DNA of 6,035 bases from a bacterium (GTDB lineage: Bacteria > Ratteibacteria > UBA8468 > B48-G9 > JAFGKM01): NCBI GenBank assembly GCA_021160565.1, contig JAGHCG010000040.1:1-6035 (forward strand). Direction: 5' to 3'. Of this stretch, positions 1 to 6,035 are shown piece after piece. Under the pieces are notes generated by a model, which was given only the letters and a program-made list of their open reading frames with translations, made no database searches and was not told the origin of the DNA. Position 1 is the first letter of the stretch, and the number at the start of each line of letters is the position of its first letter. Position numbers and translations under genes: made by a program.

Positions 1-1
1 C

Positions 2-2080
2 CTTATTGGTGAAGAGAAGATAAAAGAAGAGGAAATAAAAACTATTCCTTACCATTATCTCAATCTAATATATCCTGTAAAAGAAGAAAGGGGATTAAAG
101 TCATTTACTATATTCTTGAAAAAGATAAATAAGAAGTCCAATCCAATAGTAAGAGTTTCTCTTCTCCATCCTATTGATTTTGAGAGATTTTATATAGATT
201 TTGATTTTGAGATCAAATCACAAATTTTAGAAATTCAAATAAAAACCGATGGAGCATATTTCCCAGAAAATTCAAACTTCTGGGTCCAAATCATATCAAC
301 GCACACGATAGAAATTTCTCCAACTATTTATATTGAGTGGGAAAATAAAGAAAATGTTATCCAGGCATTTGTGGATAAAGAAATAAGAAGTATAAACGAA
401 TCTTTTATAGCAAGAATGTCAAGTAATCGTTTTGTTCTTCCCACTGAGAAGAAAGAAGAAAATTTCCTTTACAGAAGATTGAATTTACTAAGGCGTCTTA
501 TGCCTGAAAATGAAATTGTAAAAAGGATGTATTACTGGGCAAGATTTGAAAAATGGCCTGAGTTTGATTTTTCAGATTATAAAGAGAAATATCCTGATGC
601 GCCTGAATGGGCAATTTATGCAAAAGAATTACTGGAGGAGATAACAAAACAGATACATTTCTGGATAGACAAAAGGCAAGATGAAACAGGATATATTGTT
701 GGAAGAGGTAATCAGTGGAATGATGTTACCAAATTGTTAAATAAATACAGTTTTTTACCTTTAATAACAGATGATAAAAAAGTTATAAGAGGGATAGAGA
801 AATATCTGGATGCACACTGGAATATATCAGGATGGGTTGAAGATGGATATTGTAAAAGATTAACAGATATAATCCATAGTTCAGAAGAAGCCTCCTATCT
901 TCAACCAGCAATGTTAATTTTAAAATTCGGGGATAAAAGACATATAGAAATGGCAGAGAAAACTGCAGAAAAGATGGATTTCTGGATGGGAATTAATGAA
1001 TTAGGGCATTATCATTTCCGTTCTAATTATTTCAGTGCAAAAAAAATAATTACAGAAGGAATAAAAGGTTGGGAAATTCCTCAGTGTGGAAGGGCAATAA
1101 GTTCTGCTTTAATTTTATCATGGGTAGACCCTGAGAGTAAATATAGAGGAAAAATTATAAAATGGATGGATTCTCTTCTGGAAGATTATCTGAGAGAAAC
1201 TCCTGATAAACCAGCAAATCAATTACCCACAGGTATAAGATTTAAGGATGATTATCTTACTTCAAAAAGATGGATTGGAGTTACAAAATTTTACATACCT
1301 TATTTAACAGGATGTTATTTATGGACAGGGAATTATAAATATTTAAAGCCAGTAGAAGATTTACTGAAAAAGTTAAGGGAGGGAAAAGCAAGTGAGAAAG
1401 AATTACTTTATATTTTCAGACAGGCAATTTTTACATGGAGAAAGATTACAGGAATTTCAAAGTACGATGATATTCTTTTGAATTCTTCTTTTAAGATTTC
1501 CTCTAAGATTGCTAAAAAAAGAATTTTAGAAGATGAATTCTGGCAGAGAGGTGTTTCATATCTCACAATCCCATGTCTCTGGGCATTCAGGATTACCAAT
1601 AATAAGAAGTGGTTAATTCTTGCTCTAAAACATGCATTAAGGAATAATGTAAGAGCATATCCAATTTATACTATCCTTGACCCATCTACAGATAGAGTTT
1701 ATCCATGGGGGAGATGGGTTCTTCCCGAAATGTATCTTGGAGGGATGGTTTTGAATATGGAAAGTAGTTTACCCTATCCAACCCATATTATAAGCTGGGA
1801 AAACAGTGGAACAGATTTTGCTGCTATAGTTACAAAAAAAGGGAAGAAGAATTTGGATATAGAAATTTTTGATTTCCACCCTACTAAGAGAAAAATATTT
1901 TTTAGAATTTGGTCTCTTCCGGATGGGAATTATAAATTGATTGTAAAGAAAAAAAAGGAAAGTAAATGGGTGATTTTGGAAAAAAGAGAAATTTATATCC
2001 ATAGAGGAAAAAAGATACCTCTCTTCCTTACTCCTAAGAAACTATATCAGATTAAATTAACATACTATAATGCTTGGTAG
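2..2080 (+). CDS. Six-hairpin (alpha/alpha toroid) glycan-degrading-type protein, 5'-partial
   Basis: The reading frame is open from the first complete codon (position 2) to TAG at 2078-2080, at least 692 codons, so the start lies left of the window. A TTG at 116 is possible but has no ribosome-binding site, and the residues before it (LIGEEKIKEEEIKTIPYHY) read as ordinary protein. Three regions can be seen: an N-terminal beta-rich part to about position 420; a long helical part, about 460-1750, rich in Trp and Tyr and containing GRGNQWNDV (701-727), GWVEDGYCKR (830-859) and HSSEEASYLQP (875-907), as in (alpha/alpha) toroid proteins related to polysaccharide lyases and hydrolases; and a C-terminal beta domain, about 1800-2077, with RIWSLPDGNYKLIV and a final LFLTPKKLYQIKL. 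That tail resembles those closing large hypothetical carbohydrate-active proteins of Planctomycetes and Lentisphaerae. The fold and general role are inferred from pattern. No catalytic residue is proven; Asp/Asn of QWND and His of HSSEE are candidates. Substrate and localisation are unknown because the N-terminus is missing. Confidence 0.8.
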   Translation, partial: LIGEEKIKEEEIKTIPYHYLNLIYPVKEERGLKSFTIFLKKINKKSNPIVRVSLLHPIDFERFYIDFDFEIKSQILEIQIKTDGAYFPENSNFWVQIISTHTIEISPTIYIEWENKENVIQAFVDKEIRSINESFIARMSSNRFVLPTEKKEENFLYRRLNLLRRLMPENEIVKRMYYWARFEKWPEFDFSDYKEKYPDAPEWAIYAKELLEEITKQIHFWIDKRQDETGYIVGRGNQWNDVTKLLNKYSFLPLITDDKKVIRGIEKYLDAHWNISGWVEDGYCKRLTDIIHSSEEASYLQPAMLILKFGDKRHIEMAEKTAEKMDFWMGINELGHYHFRSNYFSAKKIITEGIKGWEIPQCGRAISSALILSWVDPESKYRGKIIKWMDSLLEDYLRETPDKPANQLPTGIRFKDDYLTSKRWIGVTKFYIPYLTGCYLWTGNYKYLKPVEDLLKKLREGKASEKELLYIFRQAIFTWRKITGISKYDDILLNSSFKISSKIAKKRILEDEFWQRGVSYLTIPCLWAFRITNNKKWLILALKHALRNNVRAYPIYTILDPSTDRVYPWGRWVLPEMYLGGMVLNMESSLPYPTHIISWENSGTDFAAIVTKKGKKNLDIEIFDFHPTKRKIFFRIWSLPDGNYKLIVKKKKESKWVILEKREIYIHRGKKIPLFLTPKKLYQIKLTYYNAW

Positions 2081-2096
2081 TCCGGGGAAACAGTGA

Positions 2097-2289
2097 CCTG
2101 TAAGTTATGCTTTAAACTATTATTGGATGGAAACTTGATAGATTTCCCACACCGAGTAAAACTCTTTCTTTTGGAGATATGAGGAATGAAGATGGTTCCT
2201 GGATGAGACTTAATCCCGTTGCTCCCACAAATGTTGCTTACAGATAGAGAAAAATTAATATTGTAAATTTGAAGAGAGAATTTTTGTAA
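2097..2289 (+). pseudogene. Decayed C-terminal fragment of an H-X9-DG type pseudopilin (tentative)
   Basis: The gap between the two large genes holds protein-like sequence broken over two frames. One frame (2097-2129) reads PVSYALNYYWM. The next frame (2116-2244) reads GWKLDRFPTPSKTLSFGD, then MRNEDGSWMRLNPVAPTNV and AYR, and stops at TAG 2245-2247. Reading past that stop gives RKINIVNL up to TAA 2287-2289. Joined with one frameshift, the order 'SYxxN ... (R/K)xPxxTLxFGD ... AYR(H) ... INIV' matches the C-terminal half of the type II secretion/pilin-like proteins (prepilin N-terminal methylation, DUF1559/H-X9-DG group) that are numerous in PVC bacteria, where the end would be 'RHxGxxNxxFxDGHV'. 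The prepilin N-terminus and the DGHV end are both missing, and no start codon with a ribosome-binding site precedes it, so it is not a working gene. The similarity is from memory of the family pattern and rests on short motifs. Plain intergenic DNA is the alternative. Confidence 0.45.
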
Positions 2290-2312
2290 AAATCCAGGAG
2301 AGCATTTAACGG

Positions 2313-2341
2313 TTGAAAAAGGAAAAAAGGGATATTAAAAT
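2313..2341 (+). promoter_or_regulatory. Candidate sigma70-type promoter for the 2351 gene
   Basis: TTGAAA (2313-2318) and TAAAAT (2336-2341) are each one mismatch from the -35 and -10 consensus and are separated by exactly 17 bases. Transcription would begin around 2347-2350, directly at the ATG at 2351. No Shine-Dalgarno lies 5-12 bases before that ATG; the nearest purine-rich stretch (about 2316-2331) is about 20 bases away and overlaps the promoter. The message may therefore be leaderless or nearly so. In AT-rich DNA such boxes also arise by chance, so this is moderate evidence only. Confidence 0.45.
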
Positions 2342-2350
2342 ATAGCCGAT

Positions 2351-4177
2351 ATGAGAAAGTTATTTTTTTCTGTTCTGATTTTATTTATTTTGAGAACTTC
2401 AGCAGGAGAAATAAAATTCCTTGGTAAAAATCTTGTTAGATATGGTGATTTTGAAAAAATAAAGGGTAATATTGAGAATTTAAAAGGATGGAGAGCAAGT
2501 TTTCGGGGTGAAGTTGAAATAAAAACAGATGAGGAGGTGAAACTTAAAGGGAAAAGGTCTCTCAAAATATTCACAAAAACTTCAAATTCATATGTTAATC
2601 TTTATTCAAACTTCATTTCTGTTAATGGTAATAAAATCTATCTTTTCTCAATTGGATTTAAACAGAAAGGATTTAGTTCTGGAAAAGACAAATATGAGGG
2701 AGTTAGTTCCTCTTCCAGAGTGGATTGGTTTGATAAAAATAAAAAATTTATTTCATCATCCTATATAAGTCGTTTCCCCTATGGAGCAACAAACTGGGAT
2801 TTGAGAGATGGATTTGTGAAATCTCCTGAAAATTCGGTTTATGCGAGAGTTTGTATTTCTGTAAGTAATAACAGTAAAAAAATCATCGGAAAAGATATCC
2901 CTTCCACTTTATGGGTTGACTGCATTCAGTTGAGAGAATATTTTCCACCAGAAACTCCTGAATGGATAAAAATTGAAGCACCTGCAGAAATAGAGGGTTT
3001 CCCATATCAAAAACCTCTCAAAAAATTTGTCCTTGGAATCGAAACGGATTTCAGAGGAAAAGGAAGTAAATGGTGTAAGGTTGTATATGATAGAGATACA
3101 GAAAGTAAAACAAGTATTTATGCCATTCCAGATTCAGGTAAAGGTATTGTACTTCATTCTCCCTATTTTTCTGCTTTGCCTTCAGGATTATATAGAGTTC
3201 AAATAAGAGTTAAGGCGGAGGACATATCAGGGAAAGAGCCATTTGGTTTTGTAAATATTTCAAGTCAGTTTTCAAAAGAAAGGTTAAAAATAGAATTTGT
3301 TTCTTCCGTGTTTCCTGAAAAAAATAAATATTTCTGGTTTGAAAAGGATTTTATTTTGAGAGATACCGGGTGGTGGGCAATTGTTATACGGACTTATGGG
3401 AAGAAAGGATGGTTTATTGATACTATTAAAATTTTTCCACTTATTGAATTTGACGATAATACTCTTATTGAAATTTATCCGGGAATTGAAGGAGAAGTCC
3501 CCGAAAGAATTAAACCAAGAAAGGAAAAACCTTACAGATTTATGATTTTTGCTGGGCTTTTCTATGATAGAATTTTCCCTGATGAGTTCTTAAAATCTCT
3601 TGGTGAAAATGTAAAAATAAAGAAAATACAGGTTTTCAGAGGAAGAAGTATGAGTTTTTCTGGTCTTCCGGAAACACCAGAAGAATTTTTCAATTACAAT
3701 GTAATTTTTCTTGCAAACATAAATGTGAGAAGTTTACCATTACTTTATAAAAATTATCTGAAGGAGTATGTGAAACGTGGGGGGAAGTTAATCATAAGTG
3801 GAGGACAGCAGGGATATGAAAGGGGTGGATGGAAGAGAAGTTTTATTGAGGATATTTTACCTGTAAATATTGAGGATTCTTTTGGGAAAGGAATTGTGAA
3901 ATTTGAAAAAGGAGAGAATATATCGCCAGAAAGATTTCCAATGAGTTTATCACAGAATATGGTTGTCTGTTATCTTCATAAAGTTAAAGAGAAAAAGAAA
4001 AGCGAAATTATTTTTAAATGCGGGAAATATCCTTTTATTGTAAGTGGAAACTATGGAAAGGGAAGTGTGATATGTATATTGGGAATGCCTTTTGGAATTT
4101 CTGAAAAAGGTAAATTGCTGTTTTTTGAAAGCAAGGACTGGAGAAAAATTTTGAAAATTTTAATCACAGGAGGATAA
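2351..4177 (+). CDS. Secreted protein: two beta-sandwich domains plus glutamine-amidotransferase-like domain
   Basis: Protein of 608 residues. ATG 2351 is the first start after an in-frame TAA at 2336-2338 and leads straight into a signal peptide: MRK, hydrophobic residues 4-14, probable cleavage after TSA (residue 18). Residues about 20-196 look like a CBM4/9-type or similar jelly-roll: NLVRYGDFE (27-35) opens it, KGKRSLKI (66-73) is the usual second strand, and LWVDCIQLRE (187-196) closes it. Residues about 206-366 appear to be a second beta-sandwich. Residues 395-505 have a class I glutamine-amidotransferase/ThuA-like Rossmann pattern: RFMIFAGLFYDRI, YNVIFLANI, YVKRGGKLIISGGQQGY (473-489), FIEDILPV (498-505), ending with GNYGKGSVICILGMPFG. 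This resembles the 'putative glutamine amidotransferase' family (PF07090) and the related domain of GH42 beta-galactosidases. The position expected for a nucleophilic Cys after the SGG turn is Gln-Gln, so enzymatic activity is doubtful; a glycan-binding or scaffold role is inferred. The next gene follows after one base, and its Shine-Dalgarno is inside the last codons here, implying joint translation. Confidence 0.85.
   Translation: MRKLFFSVLILFILRTSAGEIKFLGKNLVRYGDFEKIKGNIENLKGWRASFRGEVEIKTDEEVKLKGKRSLKIFTKTSNSYVNLYSNFISVNGNKIYLFSIGFKQKGFSSGKDKYEGVSSSSRVDWFDKNKKFISSSYISRFPYGATNWDLRDGFVKSPENSVYARVCISVSNNSKKIIGKDIPSTLWVDCIQLREYFPPETPEWIKIEAPAEIEGFPYQKPLKKFVLGIETDFRGKGSKWCKVVYDRDTESKTSIYAIPDSGKGIVLHSPYFSALPSGLYRVQIRVKAEDISGKEPFGFVNISSQFSKERLKIEFVSSVFPEKNKYFWFEKDFILRDTGWWAIVIRTYGKKGWFIDTIKIFPLIEFDDNTLIEIYPGIEGEVPERIKPRKEKPYRFMIFAGLFYDRIFPDEFLKSLGENVKIKKIQVFRGRSMSFSGLPETPEEFFNYNVIFLANINVRSLPLLYKNYLKEYVKRGGKLIISGGQQGYERGGWKRSFIEDILPVNIEDSFGKGIVKFEKGENISPERFPMSLSQNMVVCYLHKVKEKKKSEIIFKCGKYPFIVSGNYGKGSVICILGMPFGISEKGKLLFFESKDWRKILKILITGG
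4168..4173 (+). promoter_or_regulatory. Strong Shine-Dalgarno fixing the start at 4179
   Basis: AGGAGG, a full match to the anti-Shine-Dalgarno core, sits five bases before ATG 4179 and within the Gly-Gly codons before the TAA (4175-4177) of the upstream gene. It fixes the start of the downstream gene and suggests translational coupling. It contrasts with the absence of such a site before ATG 2351. Confidence 0.85.
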
Positions 4178-4178
4178 A

Positions 4179-6035
4179 ATGAGGAAGTTTTTATTATTCT
4201 TTTTTGTGCTTTCTTTTTCAGTATTCTCTTCAAATAATATATGGAAGATTGAGGCAGAGTCAAAATATATAAAATTTCAGAAAGGGGTGGAAATAGTAAA
4301 TGATGAGAAAGCCTCAGGAGGAAAAGCATTAAAGGTTCCATCTGAAAATGTTCCTGTCTGGAATGTAGTATATTTTTCTTTTCCTTTCAATGGAAAGCCG
4401 GGTGTTTATACTCTTAAAATAAGATACAGGTATGAAAATGTAGCAGATATAGGAAAGGGATGGAGAGTTGATATAAGGCAGAGGAATATTATAAATGAAT
4501 ATGGGGTTATTTATGGTTACTACCTCAAGCAGAAAAAGGGTTATAAAGATTATGAAATAAATTTTCTGTGGAAGAAGTCAGCAGGCGCTCCCTCTGTTTA
4601 TATGAGATGGTTGGGGAAGGAAGGCAAACCTGTGATTTATCTTGATTATTTTGAATTCATAAGAAAAGGTTCTCTTCCTGATTTGAGAATTAAAGAAGTC
4701 TTTCCAGATAAAATAAGATATCTTCCAGGTGAAAAAGGAAATGTGAGAGTTAGTATTGAAAACCTATCTTCTGAAATAAAAAAAGGAGAATTGAAAGTTG
4801 AACTTATTCATGACCTTGATGAAAAAAGATTGATAGGAGAGAAAAACATAGAAGTTGAAGCAGAAAAAACAAAAGATTTCTTTTTCTCTTTCAAAATAAG
4901 AAAACTTTATGGTTATTCTGTAAAAGCCACTCTTCTCATAAAAGGGAAAGTTATTGATGAAAAAGAAGAGTTTTTCACAGTGCATAAAAACCCATGGGCA
5001 GTTGCTGTCTGTGGTGCAAGAGATGAAGCAATGAGGAAGTATTATCCAAACTGGCATCATGTTTTTTATAATATAGGAGCAACAGACCCTCTTATAGAAA
5101 AATGTGCTCTGAATGCAAGAAAGGAATACACAACCTGTACAGAGTTTTTCAGCTGGTCTCCGGGAGAACCATTTTATATGGCTCCAGAAGAACCAATATG
5201 GATAAGAGGAAATGGTGGAAATTTGTTGAGGAGTAAAAGAGAAATTCAGAAAGAGGTATCTGAATTAAAGAAATATGGAATTGCCTGTATCACTTATCTT
5301 GCCCAGCAGGCAATGGGAGAAAAAACAGTTGAAATTCTTCAGAAAAAACCAGAATGGTTTGTTTATTCTCCAACCACCGGAGACCTCGTTGAATTTTACA
5401 GGGTTTCTGAACTTGAAAAACAGAGAAATTTCTGGAGAAAATTTGACTGGGAAGGATATAGAAAATATGGTGACCCGAGTTCAGAAAACTGGAAGAGTAC
5501 AAAAAGTTCATGGGAAAAATATGTTGAATTCTGGAAGCCATACAGAGAAGAAGTAAGGAATTTCAGTACTATAGGGTATTTTGTACCAAATTATAAACTT
5601 CCTGAGGTTGTTGATTATGTTGCTGACCAGGTAATTCTCTCAGCAAAAATATTTGGATGGGATGGATTGAGATGGGACTGTGGACATCTCAATACAGGGC
5701 CTCTGTGGGGTTCCTATACTCCATGGGTTGATTTTTATGGAAGACCACTTGCAGAGACAAAAGAGGAAATGGAAAGACAGACAATAAGGAATTTGAGAAG
5801 ATTTAAAAAGAGAATAAGGAAAGTTTTTCCTGACTTTGTATTTGGAACAAATTTTGGTTCAAAAAGAGAAACAAGTAAATTTCCAGAAATGACAAAAGAG
5901 TTCTGTAAGGATGGAAGCTGGTTGCTTGATGAAGTTTCTTATACTTATAACAGACCAACAAGTCCATATCATACCTGGAATAAATACTATGAAGTAATGG
6001 CAGAGCAGGGAGATTATGTTTTATCTCTTGGAGGA
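4179..6035 (+). CDS. Secreted TIM-barrel glycoside hydrolase-like protein, 3'-partial
   Basis: The frame from ATG 4179 runs without a stop for 619 codons to the last base of the window, so the gene continues to the right. A signal peptide is clear: MRK, hydrophobic residues 4-16, probable cleavage after VFS (residue 17) or the next Ser. Residues about 20-164 form a beta-sandwich of CBM6/35-like pattern (IEAES, then ASGGKALKVP, ending LDYFEFI). Residues 166-268 look like an Ig/NEW3-like spacer (LPDLRIKEVFPDKIRYLPGE). From about 271 the protein reads as a (beta/alpha)8 hydrolase domain with Trp- and Tyr-rich loops. GWDGLRWDCGH (residues 494-503) resembles the beta-strand-4 nucleophile motif of GH66, GH13 and related barrels, making Asp500 the likeliest nucleophile and Asp495 structural. 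LLDEVSY (582-588) is a candidate site for the acid/base. The family is uncertain: GH66-like, or a family not yet classified. It probably acts outside the cytoplasm on a glycan, in concert with the coupled upstream protein. Confidence 0.85.
   Translation, partial: MRKFLLFFFVLSFSVFSSNNIWKIEAESKYIKFQKGVEIVNDEKASGGKALKVPSENVPVWNVVYFSFPFNGKPGVYTLKIRYRYENVADIGKGWRVDIRQRNIINEYGVIYGYYLKQKKGYKDYEINFLWKKSAGAPSVYMRWLGKEGKPVIYLDYFEFIRKGSLPDLRIKEVFPDKIRYLPGEKGNVRVSIENLSSEIKKGELKVELIHDLDEKRLIGEKNIEVEAEKTKDFFFSFKIRKLYGYSVKATLLIKGKVIDEKEEFFTVHKNPWAVAVCGARDEAMRKYYPNWHHVFYNIGATDPLIEKCALNARKEYTTCTEFFSWSPGEPFYMAPEEPIWIRGNGGNLLRSKREIQKEVSELKKYGIACITYLAQQAMGEKTVEILQKKPEWFVYSPTTGDLVEFYRVSELEKQRNFWRKFDWEGYRKYGDPSSENWKSTKSSWEKYVEFWKPYREEVRNFSTIGYFVPNYKLPEVVDYVADQVILSAKIFGWDGLRWDCGHLNTGPLWGSYTPWVDFYGRPLAETKEEMERQTIRNLRRFKKRIRKVFPDFVFGTNFGSKRETSKFPEMTKEFCKDGSWLLDEVSYTYNRPTSPYHTWNKYYEVMAEQGDYVLSLGG

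Noticed and set aside
116..118. TTG as the start of the first gene
   Set aside because: The frame is open from position 2, the upstream residues look like normal protein, and no ribosome-binding site is spaced correctly.
1949..1957. Run of eight A then G (AAA AAA AAG in frame), resembling a -1 slippery site
   Set aside because: It encodes a Lys run in a Lys-rich AT-rich gene, with no stimulatory stem-loop or upstream Shine-Dalgarno that I can see.
2081..2350. Intrinsic terminator or riboswitch in the gap
   Set aside because: I found no GC-rich stem followed by a T run and no recognisable riboswitch core.
1408..5541. Several 63-98 codon minus-strand open frames (e.g. 1408-1599, 2335-2574, 4051-4341, 4764-5060)
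   Set aside because: All lie opposite the large + strand genes; they are Phe/Leu/Ile/Ser-rich because they are complements of Lys/Glu-rich coding sequence, and none has a plausible start context.
5275..5556. 93-codon + strand open frame
   Set aside because: It lies wholly inside the continuous coding frame from 4179 in another frame and shows no domain pattern or ribosome site.

Overview
The window is AT-rich (about one third G+C by eye). All genes lie on the + strand. Coding sequence is lysine-rich, and arginine is mostly AGA/AGG and isoleucine often ATA. No ribosomal or other taxonomic marker is present, so the organism can only be guessed. The codon habits, large secreted carbohydrate-active-type proteins and a relic resembling the 'H-X9-DG' pseudopilins common in the PVC group point to an uncultured bacterium of the PVC/Omnitrophota-Lentisphaerae kind, possibly warm-adapted. 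This is inference.

Layout: (1) positions 2-2080, the 3' part of a large gene, open through the left edge, encoding a helical-toroid (six-hairpin-like) protein with a C-terminal beta domain, of the sort seen around polysaccharide lyases and hydrolases; (2) 2081-2350, a 270-base gap with what looks like the decayed tail of a pseudopilin gene followed by a good sigma70-type promoter almost touching the next start codon; (3) 2351-4177, a secreted 608-residue protein with two beta-sandwich (carbohydrate-binding-like) regions and a C-terminal class I glutamine-amidotransferase-like fold that shows no nucleophilic cysteine; (4) 4179 to the right edge, a secreted protein of at least 619 residues with a carbohydrate-binding-like domain, an Ig/NEW3-like domain and a TIM-barrel glycoside-hydrolase-like domain carrying a GWDGLRWD motif. 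This last gene has no stop in the window.

The second and third complete-start genes are separated by one base, and the Shine-Dalgarno of the latter lies in the last codons of the former, so they form a translationally coupled pair. Both start with signal peptides. Together the three genes look like part of an extracellular or periplasmic polysaccharide-degradation locus: one toroidal enzyme or lyase-like protein, one multi-domain binding/scaffold protein and one glycosidase. None could be assigned to a named enzyme family with certainty, and the substrate is unknown. No RNA gene, insertion sequence, CRISPR array, clear terminator hairpin or long repeat was seen.
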